Positions 21,119-27,785 of a stretch of DNA of 28,222 nt are shown here, piece by piece. The position numbers and the translations under genes are program-made. How positions within the stretch are numbered: position 1 is the stretch's first letter; each line of letters opens with the position of its first letter. Under the pieces are notes generated by a model. It was not told where the DNA came from. It did no database searches and worked only from the letters and a program-made list of their open reading frames with translations. The stretch is from Methanobacteriota archaeon. GTDB lineage: Archaea > Micrarchaeota > Micrarchaeia > Anstonellales > J096. The DNA lies in assembly GCA_003694965.1 (NCBI GenBank), contig RFJG01000040.1:1-28222 (forward strand), written 5' to 3'.

Positions 21119-22419
21119 AGAGCATCCCCCTCCAATATAGAGTTAATAAATTCTTTTAAAGCTGCTTGCCTCTCAACGTAAGTAAATGCCTTCCCTATCT
21201 CTATTGTGGGACTCTCTTCATATAGCTTTGGTTTATAGCGTGAGAGGAACAACTTAACACAAGGAATTAATTGTGAGCATTTTCTCTTTCTCTTAGCATA
21301 TATCCTGCCTTCCCTAACATATGTGTTTTCGTTCTCTTTCTTGAATGAAGCAACAGCACTCTCATTAGAGGTGGGAGGTCCTCTATGCTCGTATGTCTCC
21401 TCAATACTCTCTTGCAAGACCTCAAGAGTTACTACATCCCTACTCTCTTCATTGAAAACATAAGAAGAGAGCACATCAAACCCTAGCCCTTCCAAAAAAT
21501 AGGAGAGCTTAGTGGCGAGTCTCCATAAGACACCAAACCTTATGTCATCAACAACATCAAGAGGAGAGAAGGACAGGGACAAGAGCTTGTTCTCAACCTC
21601 TTTTTTCCCATCAAAGAAAAAGAACTTATTACATACGCTCTCAGCGGAGCTGTCTTTCTTTTCTCTTGCCTTGAGGTACGCTGAGCAAGCCCTCTTAGTT
21701 AGCTTCAATGTTCCTTCCCTTATGGGGGAGCCGACATTCCTCCCTCTATCAACAGGATCTATGAAAACAAAAGGTTCATCAAATTCCTTGCTTGGCTCCT
21801 CTTCTATGTATAGCGCTTCTCCTCTGTAATCTGCTAGTGCTTTGAGAGCCTTTTCAAATGAGCCAAACTTAATAATCAAGAGTTCACACAAGTAGCCCGA
21901 AAACCCCCCTATCCTTATCTCAGCCCCGTAAGAACCAATGTTTGAGAGGAACTGCTTTAGGAGGAGGACATCTCCCCTCTTGTCTTCTGGCAGATGTTTG
22001 TTTATGTAAGATACGTGGAACCTCGTCCTATCAACAGCGGTTGCTTGCATAGGCAACTCCACATCATAAGCTGGCACAATGTCTGCTTTGAAACATTCTC
22101 CTTTAAGGCGCAAGTAGGGGTGTTGTGCGTAAGCGCTCTCTATTTTATAGTTGGGGAATGCTCTCTTGAGAGCCTCATGTATGGAAGCAAGAGAGGAGTG
22201 CAAGTCCCTACCCTTTTCAAAGAATACAAAGACATCCAATTCTTTCTTGCCGTGCACTATTGTGTGTTTTGCCAAGGAGCCCATAAGCTCAACCTTGCCA
22301 AGAGGTGAAAGCACATCGACTAATCTATTGTATGTTGTGTTGAGTTCTGCCAACTCCTCCTTTGTTGGGGATAACTTGGCAATAATATTTTTTCTCTCCT
22401 CTTCACTACAAGCGACCAT
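21115..22419 (-). CDS. cca: class I (archaeal) CCA-adding tRNA nucleotidyltransferase
   Basis: Adds and repairs the 3' CCA of tRNAs using CTP and ATP without a template. The nucleotidyltransferase core shows GS at residues 47-48 and catalytic carboxylates E60, D62 (KELDVF) and D113 (ADIVPAYDV), in the positions known from archaeal enzymes. The rest is the archaeal central, body and tail region. Length (434 aa) is normal. It is needed here because none of the four tRNA genes in the window encodes CCA. It is the first gene of an operon with cdc48, a small membrane protein, an M50 protease and bud32, with its start 27 nt from a TATA-like box. Confidence 0.95.
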   Translation of the reverse strand: MVACSEEERKNIIAKLSPTKEELAELNTTYNRLVDVLSPLGKVELMGSLAKHTIVHGKKELDVFVFFEKGRDLHSSLASIHEALKRAFPNYKIESAYAQHPYLRLKGECFKADIVPAYDVELPMQATAVDRTRFHVSYINKHLPEDKRGDVLLLKQFLSNIGSYGAEIRIGGFSGYLCELLIIKFGSFEKALKALADYRGEALYIEEEPSKEFDEPFVFIDPVDRGRNVGSPIREGTLKLTKRACSAYLKAREKKDSSAESVCNKFFFFDGKKEVENKLLSLSFSPLDVVDDIRFGVLWRLATKLSYFLEGLGFDVLSSYVFNEESRDVVTLEVLQESIEETYEHRGPPTSNESAVASFKKENENTYVREGRIYAKRKRKCSQLIPCVKLFLSRYKPKLYEESPTIEIGKAFTYVERQAALKEFINSILEGDAL

Positions 22420-22440
22420 GGTATAGATGTGGTCAAGAGG

Positions 22441-22450
22441 GATTAAAAAG
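22441..22450. promoter_or_regulatory. single TATA-like box shared by cca operon (-) and NFACT gene (+)
   Basis: GATTAAAAAG in a 52-bp gap. It is centred 26 nt before the ATG at 22472 and 27 nt before the ATG at 22419 on the other strand: almost perfectly symmetrical, both leaderless. No other AT-rich box is present. Confidence 0.6.
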
Positions 22451-22471
22451 CGTTCCTAACACTTCTCAACT

Positions 22472-23413
22472 ATGTCTGTCCGTTCTATGGAGAGGTTTGA
22501 GTGCCTCTATATGCTCAAGGAATTAAGGCAAGGAATTGGCAAGAGGTTCAGGAAAGCATATATGTTGAGGGATGGGAGCATAAAAATAACATTAGATAAG
22601 GTAAGCTATATTGTAACTCCGGGCAAGAGAGTATCGCTTCTCACAGCTAAGAGAGAGGATTACAGGGAGAATAGTTTTACGCAAAAACTCAGGAAGGAAC
22701 TCTCTAGGAAGATATTGGAGAGTGTGGACCTCTTAGAGGGGGATAGGGTCTTTGTCTTTAGTTTTTCAGACGGCTACAAGCTCTATGTGCAAGTCTATGG
22801 CAAAGGAGCTGTAATGCTGTTCAGAGATGATGTGATGGTTGATGGTATGAACAGGCAGCGTTTCTCTCCAGAGGTCTCCACTTTAGAGACACTTGTTGAG
22901 AAATACCCTACAAAGCCACTGGGAGCAATATTGGTGAGGCTCTTAGGCAAGAAATACGCCAAGTGGCTCATAGAAAAGGAAGGACTTCCTGAAAAGGAGG
23001 AGGTATCCCGCATTATGACAACTGAGCTTGTTTCTAAGATAAAGGAAGGGGTAGAGGAACTCGAGATGGTGGCTAAACCCCACCTATGTAGCAACGACTA
23101 CTCTCTTGTCAAGATCAACGATACTTGTGAGGAGGTTGAGAGCCTAAGTAAGGCGATGGATCTTTACTATGTTACTGAAGAAGTTGATACCGAGAAGATA
23201 AAATTAGAAAAAACAATAGAAAAACAGAAGGCCAAGGCAGAAGAGTACGAGGAGAAGGCAAGATCATACAGGCTCATAGGCCAGTGGATTTTTTCTCATG
23301 CTCATGAAGTTGATAATATCTTAGCAGCGGTGAGGAAAGGCTCTGTGGACTATGGTAAGGTTAACAAAAAGGACAAGACGGTTGAGATAGAAGTAGAGTT
23401 AGGAACTAGCTAA
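22472..23413 (+). CDS. NFACT (RqcH/Tae2-like) protein lacking NFACT-R
   Basis: Relative of NEMF/Tae2/RqcH, which bind 50S subunits stalled with peptidyl-tRNA and promote tailing of the nascent chain. Residues 1-170 match NFACT-N: SFTQKLRKELSRKILESVDLLEGDRVFVFSF includes the Asp-Arg pair (D91-R92) important in RqcH. A helical HhH-like segment follows (about 160-215). A coiled coil (about 235-300: KLEKTIEKQKAKAEEYEEKA) ends in a strand VNKKDKTVEIEV. The usual NFACT-R domain is missing; the protein stops at 313 aa where homologues are about 550-650. Sequence past the stop is antisense to the ACT gene and shows no remnant. Confidence 0.82.
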   Translation: MSVRSMERFECLYMLKELRQGIGKRFRKAYMLRDGSIKITLDKVSYIVTPGKRVSLLTAKREDYRENSFTQKLRKELSRKILESVDLLEGDRVFVFSFSDGYKLYVQVYGKGAVMLFRDDVMVDGMNRQRFSPEVSTLETLVEKYPTKPLGAILVRLLGKKYAKWLIEKEGLPEKEEVSRIMTTELVSKIKEGVEELEMVAKPHLCSNDYSLVKINDTCEEVESLSKAMDLYYVTEEVDTEKIKLEKTIEKQKAKAEEYEEKARSYRLIGQWIFSHAHEVDNILAAVRKGSVDYGKVNKKDKTVEIEVELGTS

Positions 23414-23416
23414 TGC

Positions 23417-23821
23417 TCAATACTGCTCTTCTATCAAGTATGGTTCAAGCACTTTTTTAGCTTTCCTTTTTTTGTCTGCTGTGAGTGCTATTACGGTGTT
23501 CTTGCCGTCCCTGCTAACAACATAGAGAGTTGTCATGTTAATCTTTTCTTTTGAGAGTAGCTTGGTTATTTTGGAAAGAGAACCTGGCTCGTCCGGTATC
23601 TTTATCATTAGTGTGTCTGTCTCCAATACGTGAAAGCCGTTCTTTTTGAGTATGTCATAGGCCTTGTCTGGGTTCTTGACAGTTATTGTGAATATTGCCT
23701 TGCCACCAACAGAAACTGCAGAGACATTCTCTATGTTGATTTTTTCCTTTCCCATAATGTAGCTTATGTCCATCAACAGGCCAACTTTGTCATCTTCAAC
23801 GATTGTCAGTGTCTTACTCAT
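23417..23821 (-). CDS. tandem ACT-domain protein
   Basis: 134-aa protein consisting of two ACT domains (residues 4-65: LTIVEDDKVGLLMDISYIMGKEKINIENV; residues 70-128: IKIPDEPGSLSKITKLLSKEKINMTTLYVV). The DEPGSL motif in the second is the usual amino-acid binding turn. Such stand-alone proteins sense amino acids and regulate enzymes or transcription; the ligand is unknown. The 3' end lies 3 bp from the convergent NFACT stop. A TATA-like box at 23845-23853 supports the ATG at 23821. Confidence 0.92.
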   Translation of the reverse strand: MSKTLTIVEDDKVGLLMDISYIMGKEKINIENVSAVSVGGKAIFTITVKNPDKAYDILKKNGFHVLETDTLMIKIPDEPGSLSKITKLLSKEKINMTTLYVVSRDGKNTVIALTADKKRKAKKVLEPYLIEEQY

Positions 23822-23844
23822 AGCAGGCTATGTTATATATATTA

Positions 23845-23853
23845 ATTTTTAAG
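23845..23853 (-). promoter_or_regulatory. TATA-like box for the ACT gene
   Basis: Minus-strand CTTAAAAAT, centred about 28 nt before the ATG at 23821. A second AT-rich run (TTATATATATT at 23832-23842) is too close to the start to fit the usual spacing. Confidence 0.45.
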
Positions 23854-23866
23854 CGTTGTTGGGAAG

Positions 23867-23876
23867 CTTTTTAAAC
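23867..23876 (+). promoter_or_regulatory. TATA-like box for acdB-acdA
   Basis: CTTTTTAAAC, centred 25-26 nt before the GTG at 23897; it supports this GTG as the acdB start. Confidence 0.6.
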
Positions 23877-23896
23877 AAGCCAATTGATAGGGAATT

Positions 23897-24490
23897 GTGC
23901 TTTTTGCAAAATTACAGAGTTATGGGATAGAGGTGGCTCCTTACTTTATTGTTAGGAAAGAGGCGGATGTTGAGAGAGCAGTCTCTGCCATAGGTTACCC
24001 TCTTGTCGTGAAATTAGCTAGCGGAGAACACAAGACAGACATAGGGGGCGTTGTAACCAACATATACACAGAAGAGATGTTATATACGACGCTTGCTTAT
24101 TTTAGGAGGAAGTTCAAGAACAAGCCCCTGCTCTTCCAAAAGCAAATCAATGAGGGTATAGAGGTCTATGTAGGCATAAAGAGGGATGAAAATTTTGGCA
24201 ATGTCATAGTTCTGGGTTTGGGAGGTATATATGTGGAGGTCTTCAAGGACATAAGTGCGAGGATATGTCCCATAAGAGAGGAAGATGTTTATGAGATGGT
24301 TGAGGAGCTGAAATCAAGGAAGGTCCTCCTAGGATATAGAGGAGAAGGTGTCAATATAGAGGCGTTGGCCAAGCTAATGGTGAGGTTGTGCAGGTTCGCA
24401 AGAGTTGAGAGGATAATGGAGTTGGACCTCAATCCAGTAAAAGTTAGTAAGAGAGCTGCAGTAGTTCTAGATGCGAGGGTGGCAAAATGA
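23897..24490 (+). CDS. acdB: ADP-forming acyl/acetyl-CoA synthetase, beta subunit
   Basis: ATP-grasp subunit of the ADP-forming acetyl-CoA synthetase (acetyl-CoA + ADP + Pi to acetate + ATP + CoA). Visible: YGIEVAPYFIV, GYPLVVKLASGEHKTDIGGV with the conserved His (H45), VIVLGLGGIYVEVFKDIS, the acidic ATP-grasp end MELDLNPVKV and VVLDARV. At 197 aa it is shorter at the N-terminus than the Pyrococcus subunit (about 230 aa), lacking the leading helical extension. The GTG start is supported by a TATA-like box 26 nt upstream. The stop overlaps the start of acdA by 4 nt. Confidence 0.93.
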   Translation: MLFAKLQSYGIEVAPYFIVRKEADVERAVSAIGYPLVVKLASGEHKTDIGGVVTNIYTEEMLYTTLAYFRRKFKNKPLLFQKQINEGIEVYVGIKRDENFGNVIVLGLGGIYVEVFKDISARICPIREEDVYEMVEELKSRKVLLGYRGEGVNIEALAKLMVRLCRFARVERIMELDLNPVKVSKRAAVVLDARVAK

Positions 24491-25830
24491 AAAGACTATT
24501 TAACCCATCTTCTATTGCCGTTGTTGGAGTTTCCGCCAACCCTGCTAAGGTGGGTTCAACGATATTCCTCAACCTCATCAACAACGGCTATGGCGGCAAG
24601 GTCTATGCAGTGAACCCCCACCACAAGGAGCTCTTTGGAAAGAGAGCCTATGCTAAGGTATCCAGCATAGAGGGGGCTGTTGATGTTGTTGTCATAGCTA
24701 CCCCTGCCAGCACAGTCCCATCTATTATAAGGGATGCTAAGAAAAAGACCAACAACATAATTGTGATAAGCGGCGGTTTTGGCGAATCTGGCAACAAAGA
24801 CTTGGAAAAGAAACTCAAGAGAGTTGCCCCCAAGAACATGGTTGGGCCTAATTGCCTTGGCATATACTCAGCTAAGTCGAAGTTTGACACGCTCTTTTTT
24901 GCGGAACATAAGCTACCGAGGCCTCCTTATGGAGACACTGCCATAATAAGTCAGAGTGGAGGAGTTGGTAGCACTATATTGGGCTTAGCTGCTAAGGAGG
25001 GAGTTGGCATACATAGTTTTGTATCCTATGGCAACGGCTATGTGCTGGACGAGAGCGACTTCCTTATGGAGTATGCAAGGAACAAGGAAGTTGGGAAGAT
25101 ACTCCTCTACATAGAGGGCGTCAAGGATGGGAGGAAGTTCTCCAAAGCGCTAGCTTATGCACAGAAGAGGAAGCCAGTCATAGTTCTCAAGGCAGGCAAA
25201 CAGGGCAAGGCAAAGCAGGCGGCAACAACACACACGGGGGCTATTGCTGGCAGCTACCTTACATATAAGGCAGTGTTCAAGAAAGCCCGTGTTGTAGAAG
25301 CTGAGAGCTTTGAGAAGATGTTCGATTATGCCAAGATATTCTCGCAACCACGGCCAAATGGGAATAGGTTAGCCATAATAACCAATGGAGGAGGGCTTGG
25401 CGTTATGGCAGCTGATGAGGCGGTCAAGCTATCCTTGGAGTTGCCTCAATTCACCCCGTCGACAACAAGAATGCTGCGCAAATCCTTGCCAAGCTATGTC
25501 TCTGTCAACAACCCTCTTGATGTTGTTGCAGACGCTGCTGTTGAGAGGTATAAGAAGTCATTACAGGCAGTTATGGAGGACAGGAACATAGACATGGTCC
25601 TTGTCAACATATTGTTGCAGCCTCCTGGCATGGACACTTCTCTTGTAGAGACTATAAGGGGTTTTGTTGGCAAGAAGCCCCTTGCGGTCGTAGTTCCAGG
25701 CGGTATGCTCGAATCAACGCTAAGGAGGATGCTAACGCAGAGTGGCATACCTACCTATCCTTATCCTGAGAGAGGAGTAGATGCCCTCTATACCCTGTAT
25801 TCTTCTTCAAAGACCTCGCCAACTCTCTGA
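24487..25830 (+). CDS. acdA: ADP-forming acyl/acetyl-CoA synthetase, alpha subunit
   Basis: 447-aa alpha subunit. The N-terminal CoA-binding Rossmann domain has SIAVVGVSANPAKVG, then YAVNPHHKELFG and VIATPASTVP. The ligase domains carry IISQSGGVGSTI and the catalytic histidine in TTHTGAIAGS (H249), which is transiently phosphorylated. A second flavodoxin-like ligase domain follows (RLAIITNGGGLGVMAAD; NNPLDVVADA). Length is typical of the archaeal alpha subunit. With acdB it makes a complete enzyme, the usual ATP-yielding last step of archaeal sugar or peptide fermentation; the acyl specificity is unknown. The 3' end overlaps the convergent isomerase gene by 43 bp. Confidence 0.95.
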   Translation: MKRLFNPSSIAVVGVSANPAKVGSTIFLNLINNGYGGKVYAVNPHHKELFGKRAYAKVSSIEGAVDVVVIATPASTVPSIIRDAKKKTNNIIVISGGFGESGNKDLEKKLKRVAPKNMVGPNCLGIYSAKSKFDTLFFAEHKLPRPPYGDTAIISQSGGVGSTILGLAAKEGVGIHSFVSYGNGYVLDESDFLMEYARNKEVGKILLYIEGVKDGRKFSKALAYAQKRKPVIVLKAGKQGKAKQAATTHTGAIAGSYLTYKAVFKKARVVEAESFEKMFDYAKIFSQPRPNGNRLAIITNGGGLGVMAADEAVKLSLELPQFTPSTTRMLRKSLPSYVSVNNPLDVVADAAVERYKKSLQAVMEDRNIDMVLVNILLQPPGMDTSLVETIRGFVGKKPLAVVVPGGMLESTLRRMLTQSGIPTYPYPERGVDALYTLYSSSKTSPTL

Positions 25831-26714
25831 GGTGGGAGTATTCCCTTGTCAGTTATGTAAGCAGCTATCCTCTTAGCAGGTGTTTTGTCAAATGCGGGGT
25901 TGAGTATTGTGAGGCCGTGCGGTGCTTCGGGCCAAACCTCTTCTGGAGCTCTCATTTCTATGGGCTCCACCCTGCCAAAGAGGGAGAGGCGGTCAAATTT
26001 GAAGAGTTCAGCAGCAGAATAGAACGGAACGTTATACTTCTCTGCCAATATTGACATCATCTTCGTCCCTATTTTGTTATATAGATCTCCCTCGCTCGTG
26101 ATCGCGTCAGCCCCTACCAATACTATATCTGCTTCCTTAATATATGTGGCTGCAGCGCTATCAACTATCGTCGTTGTTTTTATGCCCGCACCTACAAGTT
26201 CCTTGGCAGTTATGCGCCCTTGGAAAAGAGGCCGCGTCTCGCAGCTTATTACAGAGAATTCCTTGCCAAGTTCTTTCTTAGCTTTTTTGAGTATCCCCGT
26301 AACAGAGGAGGAGTGGCATATTGTCATCACAGTACTGCCCTCTTCTATGTGCTTTGCTCCATTCATCGTCATATTTTCATAGTTGTCATATAGAGAAGCT
26401 AGTAGCTCCTCTATGTTCTTCTTCACAAACTCCTTGAATTTCTCTATATTGCTTGTGCTCGTAGCATAAGATATAACGTGTCTTGTAGCGGCTTCTATGA
26501 GGTTCCTTGTCATAGGCTCTGTTACTCTTATGGACAGTAAGTTCTCCCTTAATTTGAGGAGGTGCTGTGCGAGCTCTTTTGGGTCATTGCCAACATAGTT
26601 TTCTGTAGCTAAAGATAGGGCTTTGATGGATGCCTTTGCCACATTCCTAGCTCCCTGTATCTTTACGCTTGCTATATCTCTTATTATGTCCTCAACATTA
26701 TCATAGCTTTCCAT
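25788..26714 (-). CDS. ribose-1,5-bisphosphate isomerase (eIF2B-like family)
   Basis: 308-aa protein of the aIF2B/MtnA family. The residues used by ribose-1,5-bisphosphate isomerase are present: C133 in MTICHSSSVTG and the Asp in LVGADAITSEGD (D203), with NKIGTKMMSILA after it. The enzyme converts ribose-1,5-bisphosphate to ribulose-1,5-bisphosphate in the archaeal AMP/NMP-degradation pathway, between AMP phosphorylase and form III RuBisCO; neither partner is in the window. The alternative is an aIF2B-like regulatory protein, but the catalytic residues favour the isomerase. A TATA-like box 26 nt upstream supports the start. The 3' end overlaps acdA by 43 bp. Confidence 0.88.
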   Translation of the reverse strand: MESYDNVEDIIRDIASVKIQGARNVAKASIKALSLATENYVGNDPKELAQHLLKLRENLLSIRVTEPMTRNLIEAATRHVISYATSTSNIEKFKEFVKKNIEELLASLYDNYENMTMNGAKHIEEGSTVMTICHSSSVTGILKKAKKELGKEFSVISCETRPLFQGRITAKELVGAGIKTTTIVDSAAATYIKEADIVLVGADAITSEGDLYNKIGTKMMSILAEKYNVPFYSAAELFKFDRLSLFGRVEPIEMRAPEEVWPEAPHGLTILNPAFDKTPAKRIAAYITDKGILPPQRVGEVFEEEYRV

Positions 26715-26735
26715 AATGCGCTCTTTATTGGATGT

Positions 26736-26744
26736 CTTTAAAAC
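26736..26744 (-). promoter_or_regulatory. TATA-like box for the isomerase gene
   Basis: Minus-strand GTTTTAAAG, centred 26 nt before the ATG at 26714. Confidence 0.6.
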
Positions 26745-26767
26745 AGTTCTCCTGCCAAAAAGCCAAG

Positions 26768-26777
26768 GAATAAAAAG
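26768..26777 (+). promoter_or_regulatory. TATA-like box for the 34-codon ORF
   Basis: GAATAAAAAG, centred 25-26 nt before the ATG at 26798. It is separate from the isomerase box, which argues that the small ORF is a real transcription unit. Confidence 0.5.
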
Positions 26778-26797
26778 AGCAACTCCAATATGGAGTT

Positions 26798-26902
26798 ATG
26801 CCTCCGCGGATTAAGGTTAAGGAGCACCTTTTTGGCATACTGAAGATATTGGCAACCAACAGGGTTACCTATAAAGTAAGGGAGCTCCTCAAGAGGATTT
26901 AA
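26798..26902 (+). CDS. hypothetical small basic protein, 34 aa
   Basis: Not recognised. A 34-codon ORF encodes a strongly basic, probably helical peptide. It starts MPPRIKVKEHLFGILKILA and ends VRELLKRI, with about ten Lys/Arg residues and regularly spaced Leu/Ile. Support for coding: an ATG at leaderless spacing from its own TATA-like box, a snug fit between two promoters (its stop lies one base before the next box) and an amphipathic composition. It is too short to be certain. Alternatives are a short untranslated RNA or a leader. A competing ATG at 26790 in another frame gives only 17 codons. Confidence 0.5.
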   Translation: MPPRIKVKEHLFGILKILATNRVTYKVRELLKRI

Positions 26903-26917
26903 CTTTTTAAATATAAT
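26903..26917 (+). promoter_or_regulatory. TATA-like box for the membrane protein / tRNA-Val unit
   Basis: CTTTTTAAATATAAT, core centred about 25 nt before the ATG at 26933. It begins directly after the stop of the 34-codon ORF. Confidence 0.6.
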
Positions 26918-26932
26918 AGGAGAAAGAGGTCT

Positions 26933-27664
26933 ATGCTCAAAAAGATATTCTTCGTGAGTTTCGTTCCTGTAGCTATGATAGCTTTATTCATAGCATCATC
27001 TGTTTTTGTCTTTACTTCTAATTACGGTCAACTAAAGCAGAGCATCAACGACACCATAACAACAGTTTCCATAAAAACAATCTACCAAAACATAGGAACC
27101 TACAACATAGATTTTGAGAGCTTGAAAAACATATGTAATCAGCAAATAGACCTTCCACAGGAGTATTCATTTGCCCAAGGCCTCTGCTCTGATATACAAG
27201 GTGGAAAGCTGAATGACCTTGACAGCGTCATAAGGAAAGTAGTGGCTGAAGGTTCTGGAGAGGTCCTTAAACCAATTGATGATGTCGCTGCTAATGTCAA
27301 GGGAGTCTCCCTTGTCATCTATGTGGTGGCAGCGCTGGCATATGTCATATACTTGTTTAGCATATTCTTAGCGAGGAAAGAGGGTATGCTTTTCTACCTT
27401 CTCGTAACTATTATTTCGTTGCTCCTACTCTTGTTAGTTATAGGTTGGATTACCAATGCTCTTGTGTCGCAAGCATCTAATGATGTCTTGGCTAAGATAC
27501 CGCCGGAACTCAAAGCGCCTGCCTTGGAGGTCCTCACAACACTAAGAGACAGTATCATCCCTAAGATAAAAAACGATGCATTCACACTAACATCTATTAT
27601 GATGCTCCTACCATTGGCACTATGGGGAGTACATAGGCTGGCTTTCCCACAAGGAAGACGGTAG
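26933..27664 (+). CDS. hypothetical four-helix membrane protein, 243 aa
   Basis: Family not recognised. An N-terminal helix (about residues 5-28, after a KK) is followed by an approximately 95-residue polar region containing two cysteines (NICNQQI and GLCSDIQGG). Three more hydrophobic helices follow (about 125-145, 153-175 and 222-236) with a polar loop before the last. The cysteines in the first extracytoplasmic-looking loop could form a disulfide. The start is at leaderless spacing from a strong TATA-like box. The stop lies only 4 nt before tRNA-Val, so the transcript probably continues into the tRNA. Confidence 0.8.
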   Translation: MLKKIFFVSFVPVAMIALFIASSVFVFTSNYGQLKQSINDTITTVSIKTIYQNIGTYNIDFESLKNICNQQIDLPQEYSFAQGLCSDIQGGKLNDLDSVIRKVVAEGSGEVLKPIDDVAANVKGVSLVIYVVAALAYVIYLFSIFLARKEGMLFYLLVTIISLLLLLLVIGWITNALVSQASNDVLAKIPPELKAPALEVLTTLRDSIIPKIKNDAFTLTSIMMLLPLALWGVHRLAFPQGRR

Positions 27665-27668
27665 CAAC

Positions 27669-27741
27669 GGGCCTGTAGTCGAGCGGTTAAGACGTCCGCC
27701 TCACACGCGGAAGATCCCAGGTTCGAATCCTGGCAGGCCCA
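27669..27741 (+). tRNA. tRNA-Val(CAC)
   Basis: Acceptor stem GGGCCTG/CAGGCCC, D-loop with AGCGGTTAA, anticodon loop CTCACAC (anticodon CAC, reads GTG), T-arm CCAGG-TTCGAAT-CCTGG, discriminator A73, no intron and no encoded CCA. It begins 4 nt after the stop codon of the membrane protein, and no convincing TATA-like box lies at the usual 29-33 nt distance. Co-transcription with that mRNA followed by RNase P cleavage is therefore likely. Confidence 0.96.
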
Positions 27742-27785
27742 TCGACCTTTTCTTGGAAAATAAGAGGGTATTGTTTTGCCAATAC

